In this document: piece by piece, positions 43,931 to 51,898 of the stretch
How the letters are laid out: each line of letters opens with the position of its first letter
How positions within the stretch are numbered: position 1 is the stretch's first letter
DNA from: CAXMMR01 sp965198995
GTDB taxonomy: Bacteria > Pseudomonadota > Alphaproteobacteria > Acetobacterales > Acetobacteraceae
Direction: 5' to 3'
DNA length: 64,000 bases
NCBI GenBank assembly: GCA_965198995.1
Contig: CBDAQG010000002.1
Span: 1,674,001 to 1,738,000 of the forward strand
Program-made: the position numbers and the translations under genes
Notes under the pieces: model-generated
Seen by the model: the letters and a program-made list of their open reading frames with translations, nothing else
Database searches by the model: none
What the model was told of the DNA's origin: nothing

Positions 43931-45055
43931 ATGGATGGCGAGCTGATCATGTCCTTTGCGGCCGGCTCGGGCGTGTCCTACCAGGGCACCGGCTGGTCGT
44001 ATCCCGAGGCGGAGCTCACCTGGACGCTGGGCGCGGAGAGCACGATCATCATGCCGCGGCCAAGCCCGGCCGGCGACTACCGGCTGCAGCTACGGGTGCG
44101 GCCGTTCCTGCCGGCGGGGCGGTCGTTCATGCGGCTGGGGCTCAGCGTCAACGGGCAGATCGTCGGGCGCTTCGTGGTGCACGAGCCCGGGATCCTGGAG
44201 TGCTGGCTGCCGTGGTCGTTGATCGGCGGGCCGGCGACGATGATCCTGATCCTGGAGCACCCCGACGCGACACGGCCCTGCGACGTCGAGCCGCCGATCG
44301 CCGACGACCGCAAGCTCTCGCTCGCCTTCGAGGCAGTACGATTGTCGTTCCTCTCGCCCCCGCCCGGAGCGGCGACGGGGGCGGCGATGCGGCCGGCGCC
44401 GGGTGCGGACCAGGACCAGGAGGCGCTGCAGGCGGTGCTGATGGAGTGCGAAAGCCTCGGCTATAATTGCGAGCTCGGGATGGTGCAGCGCCAGCACGGC
44501 ACCGAGCCGCTGAGCCTGCTGCGCTTCGGCTACAGCCCGCTCGACAGCGTCATGCGCGGGCTCGATGACGGGTTTGCCGGGTTCGACGCGGCCGAGCGCA
44601 TCGAGGTGGCACTGGATTCGGTGACCCGGGAATACGTCGTGCGCGACCAGAGCTACGGCTTCGAGTGGCATAGCTGGGTGCATGAGGGCCAGGCCGATCC
44701 GGTGGCGCTGGGCCGGCAGTGGTGCGGCCGGTTGCCGTTCCTGGCGCGCAAGCTGCTCGAGGTGATCGAGGAGGACGCCAAGCTGCTGGTGGTCACCGAC
44801 GAGGGGGCGCCGACCGACCCGGCGCGGATCGCGCAGTTGCAGGCGGCACTCGACCGGCATGGCACGCCGACGCTGCTATGGCTCGGGGTGGCGGACGCGG
44901 AACACCCGGCCGGCAGCGTGCAGTGGGCGGGCGAGCGGCTGATCCGGGCCTGGATCAGCCGGCTAACGCCGCGGATGCTGGCGATCAGCGCCGAGATGGA
45001 GGAGTGGGCGCTGATCGCGCCGCGGGCGCATGCGATGTGGAAGGGTCGAGGGTAG
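43931..45055 (+). CDS. Two-domain protein of unknown function
   Basis: A 374-residue protein without signal peptide. Residues about 1-145 look like a beta-sandwich (SYPEAELTWTLGAESTIIM, LQLRVRPFLPAGRSF) such as occurs in carbohydrate-binding domains. The rest contains ECESLGYNCELGMVQRQHG and SLLRFGYSPLDSVMRGL, with a Gly-x-Asn-Cys motif that recalls DUF1796/papain-like putative peptidases, and ends in alpha/beta segments (LLVVTDEGAP, PTLLWLGVAD). The resemblance is weak and I do not assign a function. ATG 43931 is used; the upstream in-frame Met looks non-coding. A family B repeat follows. Confidence 0.6.
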   Translation: MDGELIMSFAAGSGVSYQGTGWSYPEAELTWTLGAESTIIMPRPSPAGDYRLQLRVRPFLPAGRSFMRLGLSVNGQIVGRFVVHEPGILECWLPWSLIGGPATMILILEHPDATRPCDVEPPIADDRKLSLAFEAVRLSFLSPPPGAATGAAMRPAPGADQDQEALQAVLMECESLGYNCELGMVQRQHGTEPLSLLRFGYSPLDSVMRGLDDGFAGFDAAERIEVALDSVTREYVVRDQSYGFEWHSWVHEGQADPVALGRQWCGRLPFLARKLLEVIEEDAKLLVVTDEGAPTDPARIAQLQAALDRHGTPTLLWLGVADAEHPAGSVQWAGERLIRAWISRLTPRMLAISAEMEEWALIAPRAHAMWKGRG

Positions 45056-45240
45056 TAGAAGGCCAGAGGCTCTGCCTCTGGACTCCGCTGGGGGCGGCGC
45101 CCCCAGACCCGCGTCCGTTGGAGTCTGAACAGGCTCCTGTCCCATGGTACCGACCTCGGCATGGACTCATGGACAAGTAATGGATTTTAAAGGCTCCGCC
45201 TTTAATGGGGTCCAGGGGCGACGCCTCTGGCCTTCCTTCC
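45056..45240. repeat. Two family B modules
   Basis: First module 45059-45110: CCAGAGGCTCTGCCTCTGG, CTGGGGGCGGCGCCCCCAG. Second module 45179-45240: GGATTTTAAAGGCTCCGCC...TTTAAT, CCAGGGGCGACGCCTCTGG, CCTTCCTTCC. These are the cleanest copies in the window and show the family is bipartite. Confidence 0.87.
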
Positions 45241-45257
45241 TTACTGGATCAACGACG

Positions 45258-45884
45258 ATGACCGACGAGCCGGCACTGAGCGACGTGGAGCTGCGGACGC
45301 TGGAGGGGCTGCTTGATCGGCTGGCTGGGAGCGGGGCGGAGCTGCCCTGGCCGCTGTTTCGCTTTATCACCGAGGTGACGGCGACGCCCAATGTCGACCT
45401 GCTGGTGCATGATGAGGGGCGCGGCGTGCTGCTCGCCTGGCGCGACGACGCGTTCGGTCGCGGCTGGCACGTGCCGGGCAGCATCATCCGCCATCGTGAG
45501 GAGGTGGCGCACCGGATCGAGGCCTGCGCCGAGGACGAGTTCGGCTGCGGCGTGCGCTGCTCGAGCGGGCCGATCGCGGTGGTGCAGATCTTCGACGATC
45601 GCGGCCATTCGGTGTCGCTGTGCTACCGGGCGATGCTGCTCGGGCGGCCAACCCGGCGGGTGCTGGGCGAGGGCGAGGCCGCCGCGGCGGGCGACCTGCG
45701 CTGGTTCCGCAAGGCGCCGGAGGATCTGTATCCCAGCCATCGCGTGTATCGCGAGGTGCTGGCGGCGTTGGAGCGGGGACGGCTGCGCGAGGGCGTGCCG
45801 CTGTTCACCCAGCATGTCGGGCAGCGCGACGCGGCGCAGCCGTCGGCGGCGGGCGCCATCGGCGCCGATCGGCCGCTGGAGTAG
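45258..45884 (+). CDS. Nudix hydrolase family protein, GDP-mannose hydrolase-like
   Basis: A 208-residue protein. The core GRGWHVPGSIIRHREEVAHR followed by IEACAEDEFG lies where a Nudix box would be, but it lacks the standard REUxEExGU residues. GDP-mannose mannosyl hydrolases of the family also have a changed box and a preceding WxxPGG-like stretch. It probably hydrolyses a nucleotide-sugar, which fits the nearby glycan genes, or is inactive. ATG 45258 follows a family B repeat. A pair of family A hairpins follows the stop. Confidence 0.72.
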   Translation: MTDEPALSDVELRTLEGLLDRLAGSGAELPWPLFRFITEVTATPNVDLLVHDEGRGVLLAWRDDAFGRGWHVPGSIIRHREEVAHRIEACAEDEFGCGVRCSSGPIAVVQIFDDRGHSVSLCYRAMLLGRPTRRVLGEGEAAAAGDLRWFRKAPEDLYPSHRVYREVLAALERGRLREGVPLFTQHVGQRDAAQPSAAGAIGADRPLE

Positions 45885-46022
45885 AGGAAGGGCTTCTTTT
45901 TTGAAAAAAAGAAGCAAAAAACTTTTGCTCGTTAGTGGTGATGGAACGGCGGCCTCCAGCTTCGGCGAAGCCCGGGATAAAAGTTTTTTGGTTCTTTTTT
46001 TCAAAAAAGAACCGCTTCCTTA
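45884..46022. repeat. Family A facing hairpin pair
   Basis: Reverse copy, core 45892-45915 (GCTTC/GAAGC), and forward copy, core 45990-46013 (GGTTC/GAACC), separated by about 75 bp. The pair lies between two same-strand genes, so it is not just a convergent terminator. Confidence 0.88.
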
Positions 46023-46070
46023 AGCCCACGCCCAAACGTTAGAGCGGTAGAGATCGAAGGACCGCTCACC

Positions 46071-47573
46071 ATGACGCTGCTGTCACGCCTGACCAACCGC
46101 CTGCGTCGTCGCGCTGCGGAGCCGGCGCGGCGGCTGCTGGCGCCGCCGGCGGAGCTGATGCCGTCCATGCCGTCGCGGCGGGCGTGGCTGGCGCCAGGGC
46201 TCGCCGGGGCGGCGGGGCTGGCGATGCTGCCGGTCGTCGGACGCGCCGAGCCGCCGCCGATCCGGCCGATGCCGTCCGGCTCGGCGCCGGGGCGGTTTGA
46301 CGGGGGCGTGTCGATCGAGGATTTCGGCGCCCGCGGGGACGGCCGGGCGGACGACGCGCCGGCGTTCCAGGCGGCGATCAACGCGCTGGGCGAGGCCGGC
46401 GGGCGCATCCTGCTCGGCGCCAAACACTACCGGTTGGCCTCGCCGATTACCATCACCCGCGCCTATGTCGAGATCCAGGGGCAGGGCTACGGCGAGTCGC
46501 CCGGCCCCTCGGGCGGCACCTGGCTGGTGATGAACACGGCGAACTTCCAGCCGTTCACGGTGACCAACGCGAAGGGCAACGAGACGCGCGGCACCACCTT
46601 TCGCGACCTCGCGGTCTATCAGGTCCAGCCGGCGAGCAAGCCGGGCTGGGCGCCGACGAACTACCCGTTCGTATTCACGCTCGACCAGCTCGCCGGCGGC
46701 GTCGAGTTCCACAATATCTACTTCTGCAACGTCACCCGCGGCGTGCACAGCTACCAGGTTGGGCGGCTTAACATCGGCTACATGAAGGGCCAGTGCTACG
46801 ATACGATGGTTTACGTCGAATCAGCGCTCGACGTCTGCCGCATCGACCAGCTCGAAAGCTGGTTCTTCGTCACCGGCGACCCGTACGTCGCCGACTACAT
46901 GGCGGACAACTACGACGCGATCCGGCTTGGCCGCGCCGACGGCGTGTTCATCAACATGCTGTTCGTGTTCTGCGCGCGCGCCGGCATCCATTGCGTGCAG
47001 CAGCAGAAGGCCGGCTGCGCGCAGTTCGTGATCAACGCCTATAGCGGCGACCATATTCGTTACGCGGTGTGGTTTGATCATTGCAACTTCGTTAATGCAG
47101 GGCCGTCGACGATCACCTCGATCTCGTCGAGCAGCAACATGCCGCATGCGGGAGTGAAGACGTTCCCGGGCGGCGGCCAGATCAAGGTGGAGAACTGCGC
47201 CCATCTGCGGCTGTTCGTGCTGTCGGCGTCCTGCGCGCTGATCGACGGCAGCGTCATCCAGGTGACCGGCAACGACAACAAGTTGTTCCTGGGCGCGATC
47301 TGGTATGACCGCTTCAACCAGGGCAAGCACACGCCACCGGCGCCGGCGATATTCGTCGGCGACAGCGGCGGAGCGCCGCCCAACGTCGTGACGGCATCGC
47401 AACCGGTCGAGGTGCAGAACTCGAACGGCGGTGGCGCCTACGGCACCGAAGGCAACGGCGTGGTCATGGACCCAAGCACGCGCTTTGAACAGTTTCTCGC
47501 CGCGCTGCCCAGTAGCCTGCCGGCAGGAACACACGGAGCTTACGTGCAAGGCGGCGTGGTGCGGCGAAGCTGA
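46071..47573 (+). CDS. Exported pectate-lyase-3/GH28-like beta-helix protein
   Basis: A 500-residue protein. A Tat-like signal appears as SRRAWLAPGLAGAAGLAML (residues about 35-53). The Pectate_lyase_3/GH28 entry motif follows: VSIEDFGARGDGRADDAPAFQAAINAL (about 82-108). Right-handed beta-helix repeats continue to about 440. Candidate catalytic acids cannot be assigned by eye. Such proteins cleave or bind polyuronates and other polysaccharides, some of phage or biofilm origin. The stop borders a family A hairpin pair. Confidence 0.8.
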   Translation: MTLLSRLTNRLRRRAAEPARRLLAPPAELMPSMPSRRAWLAPGLAGAAGLAMLPVVGRAEPPPIRPMPSGSAPGRFDGGVSIEDFGARGDGRADDAPAFQAAINALGEAGGRILLGAKHYRLASPITITRAYVEIQGQGYGESPGPSGGTWLVMNTANFQPFTVTNAKGNETRGTTFRDLAVYQVQPASKPGWAPTNYPFVFTLDQLAGGVEFHNIYFCNVTRGVHSYQVGRLNIGYMKGQCYDTMVYVESALDVCRIDQLESWFFVTGDPYVADYMADNYDAIRLGRADGVFINMLFVFCARAGIHCVQQQKAGCAQFVINAYSGDHIRYAVWFDHCNFVNAGPSTITSISSSSNMPHAGVKTFPGGGQIKVENCAHLRLFVLSASCALIDGSVIQVTGNDNKLFLGAIWYDRFNQGKHTPPAPAIFVGDSGGAPPNVVTASQPVEVQNSNGGGAYGTEGNGVVMDPSTRFEQFLAALPSSLPAGTHGAYVQGGVVRRS

Positions 47574-47575
47574 GG

Positions 47576-47772
47576 AAAGGAAGAGCTTCTTTTTTGAAAA
47601 AAAGAAGCAAAAAACTTTTACCCGATAGTAGGCCGAGGACTCTGGTTTAGTCACTGCAGGATTGGCGCTGGGCTTGTATGGGTAAATCAAGCCAACCGTG
47701 CTAGCGCAATCGTCACGGCTTTTTTGATAAAAGTTTTTTGGTCCTTTTTTTCAAAAAAGGACCGCTTCCTTG
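47576..47772. repeat. Family A facing hairpin pair
   Basis: Reverse copy, core 47585-47608 (GCTTC/GAAGC), and forward copy, core 47740-47763 (GGTCC/GGACC), separated by about 130 bp that include no gene. Convergent genes flank it. The two partners have different stem sequences, so they cannot form a single perfect long hairpin with each other over the stem ends. Confidence 0.88.
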
Positions 47773-47774
47773 CC

Positions 47775-49028
47775 TCACGTCGCTGCCTTGACCCAGTCCA
47801 GGGCGCCTTTTAGCGACTGATTGATGACCTGGTGCATGTCCAGATACTGGTATGTCCCGCAGCGGCCGATGAAGGTCATGCGGGGTTCGCCGGCGGCGCG
47901 GGCGGCGTAGCGGCGGTAGGTGGCGTCGTTGCGGCCGTCGCTGGTCTTGACCGGGTAGTAGCGTTCGAGCGCGTTGTCGCGGTAGTCGCAGGGCTGCTCG
48001 AGGGTGATGGTCTTGCGCGGGCCGGCGCCAGCGTGGTGGGGCAGGCGGCTCCAGTCGGTCTGGCGGGTGTGGGCGCGGTCGTCGGTGAAGTTGACGACCG
48101 AGGTCTGGCCGAAGGCGTAGCCGGCCGGCTCCTCGCGGTGGTGGAAGCGGATGGAGCGATACGGCAGCGGTCCGAACTCCTCGTCGTAGTACTCGTCGAT
48201 GGCCATGCTGTTGAAGCAGTGGGCGTAGTCGCAGGCGAGGTCGTGGGTGAAGGGGGTGGCGAGGGAGAGGGTGATGCGGTCGTGGTCGAGGATGTTGGCG
48301 AACAGGGCGGTGTAGCCTTCTCGCGGCATGATCTGGAAGGTGTCGGTGGGGAAATAGCGGTCTTCGTCGTCGAGGCGCAGCGGGATGCGGTTGACGATGG
48401 CGGCGTCGACGTCCTCGAGGTCGAGCGCCCACATCTTGCGGGTGTAGGGGCGGAAGAACAGGTCGGTCAGCGTGGTGCCGATGCGGCTGTAGAGGTGTTC
48501 GGCGGCGTTACGGGGGGCGGCGCAGGGGACGGCCTGGGCGGTGAGGAAGTCCTGCATCGCGGCTTCGCTGGCCAGCGGGACGTCGAAGACGAGGCTGACG
48601 GTGGTGCGGTTGACGGGCAGGGGGGCGAAGCGGGCGGCTGCACCGGCTAACCCGGGCAGCAGGGCGCTGACGCGGTGCTCGTAGGGGACGAACTCGCCGA
48701 AGCGCTGCACCCAGCGCACCACGTGCGGCATGCTGGTATGGAACAAATGTGGGCCGTAGCGGTGGACGCGCACGCCGGTGGCGGACGGCTCGTCGAAGGC
48801 GTTGCCGGCGAGGTGTGGGCGGCGGTCGATGACGTGGACCTGGTGGCCGTGCTCGGCGAGGGTGCGGGCGTAGACGGCGCCGGCGAATCCGGCACCGATG
48901 ACCAGGATGCGCCCGGGACGGGGGACCAGGATGCGCCCGGGACGGGCGACCAGGATGCGTTCCGTAAGGGCGACGGGCTCGCGGCTGGGGCGCGGCGGCG
49001 CCGGGTCGGCGGCGAGAGTGGGCGGCAT
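47775..49028 (-). CDS. glf: UDP-galactopyranose mutase
   Basis: A 417-residue flavoenzyme that converts UDP-galactopyranose to UDP-galactofuranose for surface glycans. FAD-binding GRILVIGAGFAGAVYARTLAE begins near residue 35, with HVIDRRPHLAGNAFDE, GPHLFHTS and FFRPYTRKMWALDLEDVD as family blocks, and NFTDD and EQPCDYRDNALERYYPVK in the substrate region. The N-terminus carries a 24-bp triplicate (48900-48971) that repeats the first strand (RILVxRPG), so the start is uncertain. ATG 49026-49028 is the first Met upstream. Preceded at 95 bp by the DUF4214-like gene on the same strand. Confidence 0.9.
   Translation of the reverse strand: MPPTLAADPAPPRPSREPVALTERILVARPGRILVPRPGRILVIGAGFAGAVYARTLAEHGHQVHVIDRRPHLAGNAFDEPSATGVRVHRYGPHLFHTSMPHVVRWVQRFGEFVPYEHRVSALLPGLAGAAARFAPLPVNRTTVSLVFDVPLASEAAMQDFLTAQAVPCAAPRNAAEHLYSRIGTTLTDLFFRPYTRKMWALDLEDVDAAIVNRIPLRLDDEDRYFPTDTFQIMPREGYTALFANILDHDRITLSLATPFTHDLACDYAHCFNSMAIDEYYDEEFGPLPYRSIRFHHREEPAGYAFGQTSVVNFTDDRAHTRQTDWSRLPHHAGAGPRKTITLEQPCDYRDNALERYYPVKTSDGRNDATYRRYAARAAGEPRMTFIGRCGTYQYLDMHQVINQSLKGALDWVKAAT
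48900..48971. repeat. Three tandem 24-bp repeats in the glf 5' end
   Basis: Units at 48900, 48924 and 48948, each containing GACCAGGATGCG (plus strand). They duplicate eight codons (ILVxRPGR) ahead of the FAD-binding strand without changing frame. Confidence 0.85.
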
Positions 49029-49122
49029 GGCGGGCCTTATCCGGGTGCGGTGCTGACGCCGAGATGGGACGGTGGCGGCGCGACCTAACCGGCGGCGGCG
49101 CGAGTTCGCCGGGTGGCGACGC

Positions 49123-49746
49123 TCACGATGCCGCGACCTCGGGGGTTGCGGGGGCGTTGAGCCCGGCGCTGCGGTCCTTGAACTCGGCGGATTGGGTGAG
49201 CAGGCGGGTGAGGCGCTGGATGCCGTCCTCGCGGTGCTTGACCGCCAGGAACTCGGCATAGAACTGCACGTCTTTTTCCGCCGCGTCGCGGCCGAGCAGG
49301 GCGTTGAAGAGCTGCTGGACGACGCTGTCGCTGCTGTAGGCGAGGTCGCCCTCCTTGGAGGTGTAGGCGACCGGCTGGACGGAGGCCTTCATCTGCTCGA
49401 GCTGACGGTCGTGCTCGAGCTTCAGCAGCGCCAGCACGGAGGGCAGCATTGGCAGCTCGTCGTAGCGCAGCAGGTAGCAGTTGCGCCCGATCATGTACTC
49501 GTTCACGGCGATCTTGGGCGTCTGGCAGGTGAGCAGCACGACCGCCATGTGCAGGCGCGAGGCGGTGGAGGCGACGCTCTCGCGCGGCACCCAGCTCAGG
49601 TCGCCGTCGAGCTTGCCGACGAGCAGGGCGCCGGCATCCTCGCGTTTGGCGCCGAACTCGAGATACGGCTGGGTATTGTTCCACAACGCCCAGCCATGCC
49701 CCTCCAGCAGGTGCTGCAGCTCGCGCCGGGTGATGGCGGGCAGCAT
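49123..49746 (-). CDS. DUF4214-like domain protein, paralogue of the 10.5-kb protein
   Basis: A 207-residue protein with the same build as the product of 10499-11182. The N-terminal half has LLEGHGWALW, LLVGKLDGDLSWVPRE and CYLLRYDELPMLPSV. A DUF4214-like tail follows, VVQQLFNALLGRDAAEKDVQFYAEFL and TRLLTQSAEFKDR. It precedes glf on the same strand, 94 bp away, so it may belong to galactofuranose metabolism. No biochemical function is known to me for the N-terminal domain. Confidence 0.72.
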   Translation of the reverse strand: MLPAITRRELQHLLEGHGWALWNNTQPYLEFGAKREDAGALLVGKLDGDLSWVPRESVASTASRLHMAVVLLTCQTPKIAVNEYMIGRNCYLLRYDELPMLPSVLALLKLEHDRQLEQMKASVQPVAYTSKEGDLAYSSDSVVQQLFNALLGRDAAEKDVQFYAEFLAVKHREDGIQRLTRLLTQSAEFKDRSAGLNAPATPEVAAS

Positions 49747-49996
49747 CTCGGCCGTTCGTTTCGGTTTCAGCGATTTCCGAACAGCCCCATGCGTGCACTC
49801 GTCAGGTGAAGGTCGCGGGATGCTCTGCGGTCAGGCCGGGGCAGTCAAACGAAAACTCTGGGGCGCGGCGGAGGTGAGCGGTTGGCGAGACGGGACGACT
49901 GTACTTAGCAACTTTAACGAGTGTTTAAGCGAGGAACTCGCTTGTCTCACGACATGAGATCGTTTACGCTTGCTTAACGATCAGAGGAGCGCTGTC

Positions 49997-50206
49997 ATGG
50001 GTGTCATTCGTTGCGTCCCCAGGTTGATGCGGCACGGGCTTGGCGCGTTTGCCGCGGACCGACGCGGGGGTGCCGGGCTGGAGTTCGCGTTCATGTTGGT
50101 GGTGAGCGTCGTCACCGCCATGCAGGTGGCCGCCCTGGTCGGGGCTTCGCTGCAGCAGACCTTTGCACCGGTGACGGCCGCGCTGGCGTCGCTCAACGGC
50201 GGCTGA
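49997..50206 (+). CDS. Small Flp-like or TadE-like prepilin
   Basis: A 69-residue protein with an N-terminal basic leader (RCVPRLMRHGLGAFAADRR), then GGAGLEFAFMLVVSVVTAMQVAAL. The Gly-Leu-Glu-Phe-Ala-Phe pattern fits a prepilin cleavage site with the essential Glu at +5-like position, followed by one hydrophobic helix. GAGG precedes ATG 49997. It is more diverged than the Flp gene at 43209 and again lacks neighbouring Tad assembly genes. Confidence 0.62.
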   Translation: MGVIRCVPRLMRHGLGAFAADRRGGAGLEFAFMLVVSVVTAMQVAALVGASLQQTFAPVTAALASLNGG

Positions 50207-50348
50207 ACGGCGGCTGTGCTGCGCCGACGATGGCGGCGGCGACACGTCGCCGGCGTGACGCGCGGCTGGTTGGGGCGGCGAGGGTTTCCATTCGCGGGCA
50301 GCCATCATACAGGAGGCAGATGCTCCTGACCCTGTTGAGGCTGTTGCG

Positions 50349-51407
50349 ATGACCCGCATTAATCGGCATCCATGGATCCTGTCCGGCCTTGCGGCTGGGC
50401 TCGTCCTGGCGACGGCCCCGACGGGCGGCGCCTTGGCGCAGTCCGCACCCGAGCTGCAGCAGCGCGCCGCCGGGCTGCCGCTCGCCGACCCGCACAGCAT
50501 CGTCACGCTGCAGATCGAGAACGATGCCGTCTCGACGCTGAAGGGCACGTCGGACCAGTACTACACGAGCGGGCTGCGCGGCGGCTACGTCTCGCCGACC
50601 GGCACCATCCCGGCGCCGATCGCCGACACCGAGGCGAGCCTGCTCGGCCCGGGCGTGGACCGCTACGAGATCGATCTCAACCAGTCGCTGTTCACACCGC
50701 GCGACACCCAGGCGCCGGTCCCGCCGGCGGGCGACCACCCGTATGCCGGCGAGCTGCTGCTGACCGGGGCGCTGATCCATGACACCAGCAGCACGCGCAA
50801 TGATTTTGCGCTGGCGCTCGGCGTGGTCGGACCCTCGGCGGAGGGCGAGACGGTGCAGAACGGCTTCCACGACATCATCGGCGACACCGACAACAGGGGC
50901 TGGCACTCCCAGATCCAGGACCAGGTCGCCGTCGAGCTGACGCAGGACCATACCTGGCGGGTGCCGGTGGCGCAGTTCTACGGGCTGGAGACCGACACGC
51001 TGCTCGACGTGAAGGTCGCTGGCGGCTCGGTGCAGGACTATGTCGGCAGCGGCTTTGCGGTGCGGCTGGGGCAGGGGCTGGCCTCGGATTTCGGGCCGGC
51101 GAAAATCCAGCCGGGGATGTCGGGCAGCGACGCCTATACGCCGGTGCGGCCGTTCGACTGGTACGTGTTCGGTGGCGCGGACGGGCGGCTGGTCGGCTAC
51201 GACGTGACGCTGGACGGCAGCACGTTCCGGCGCAACACGCCCTCGGTGCACCGGATCTTCGACGTCGGCGAGCTCGATGCGGGGCTGGCGGTCATGTGGC
51301 GCGGGGTGCGGCTGAGCTACACCCAGACCTGGCAGACGCCGGAGTTCGATGGTTCGAAGGCGGGGCTGTTCAATTATGGGTCGCTGGCGGCGTCCGTCAG
51401 ATTCTAA
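50349..51407 (+). CDS. LpxR-family lipid A deacylase (outer-membrane)
   Basis: A 352-residue protein with signal peptide (ILSGLAAGLVLATAPTGGALAQ). The DUF2219/LpxR layout is visible: VTLQIENDAVS near 52, DQYYTSGLRGGY near 67, GDHPYAGELLLTGAL with the active-site His/Asp region, and TVQNGFHDIIGDTDNRGWHSQ. It would be a 12-stranded outer-membrane barrel that removes the 3'-acyloxyacyl chain from lipid A. The last residue is aromatic (F), as usual for outer-membrane barrels. Confidence 0.88.
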   Translation: MTRINRHPWILSGLAAGLVLATAPTGGALAQSAPELQQRAAGLPLADPHSIVTLQIENDAVSTLKGTSDQYYTSGLRGGYVSPTGTIPAPIADTEASLLGPGVDRYEIDLNQSLFTPRDTQAPVPPAGDHPYAGELLLTGALIHDTSSTRNDFALALGVVGPSAEGETVQNGFHDIIGDTDNRGWHSQIQDQVAVELTQDHTWRVPVAQFYGLETDTLLDVKVAGGSVQDYVGSGFAVRLGQGLASDFGPAKIQPGMSGSDAYTPVRPFDWYVFGGADGRLVGYDVTLDGSTFRRNTPSVHRIFDVGELDAGLAVMWRGVRLSYTQTWQTPEFDGSKAGLFNYGSLAASVRF

Positions 51408-51454
51408 GATTCCGCTGGGGCCTGATGCCCCCGACTTCCGGGAGGAAAGAGATC

Positions 51455-51898
51455 ATGGTCATACGGATTATCGGGGTCGTCTGTGCAGGGCTGATCGCCG
51501 TGTCGATGCCGGCGGAGGCCGCGCCGCAGTATTACAGTGAACCGGGCCGGGCCGTGCCGTTGTCGGCAGCGGTGCGCGCCGGCGACATGGTCTTCGCGTC
51601 CGGACAGATCGGGGTGGACGCGGCGGGCGCCCTGCCGCCCGATTTCGGAGCGCAGACGCGCAACGCGATGCAGCACATCGCGGACGCGCTGGCGCTGGCG
51701 GGCGCCGGCATGGGCGACGTGGTCAAGTGCGACGTGGCGATGAGCGACCTGAAGAACTGGCCGGCCTTCAACACGGTCTACCAGACCTTCTTCAAGCCAG
51801 GCGCCTACCCGGTGCGGATGGTCACCGGGGTCGCCGGCCTGGTGAAGGGCGCCGCGCTCGAGGTGCAATGCCAGGCCTATAAGCCGCTGCACGGCTGA
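51455..51898 (+). CDS. Exported RidA family protein
   Basis: A 147-residue RidA (YjgF/UK114) protein with an N-terminal signal peptide (IIGVVCAGLIAVSMPAEAAP). The RidA core has VPLSAAVRAGDMVFASGQIG, NAMQHIADALALAGAGMGDVVK, and the catalytic Arg in PVRMVTGVAGL near 120, then ALEVQCQAY. Cytosolic RidA hydrolyses enamine/imine intermediates; an exported form is less usual. The start is fixed by GGGAGGAAAG. It ends 22 bp inside the convergent FkbM gene. Confidence 0.86.
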   Translation: MVIRIIGVVCAGLIAVSMPAEAAPQYYSEPGRAVPLSAAVRAGDMVFASGQIGVDAAGALPPDFGAQTRNAMQHIADALALAGAGMGDVVKCDVAMSDLKNWPAFNTVYQTFFKPGAYPVRMVTGVAGLVKGAALEVQCQAYKPLHG

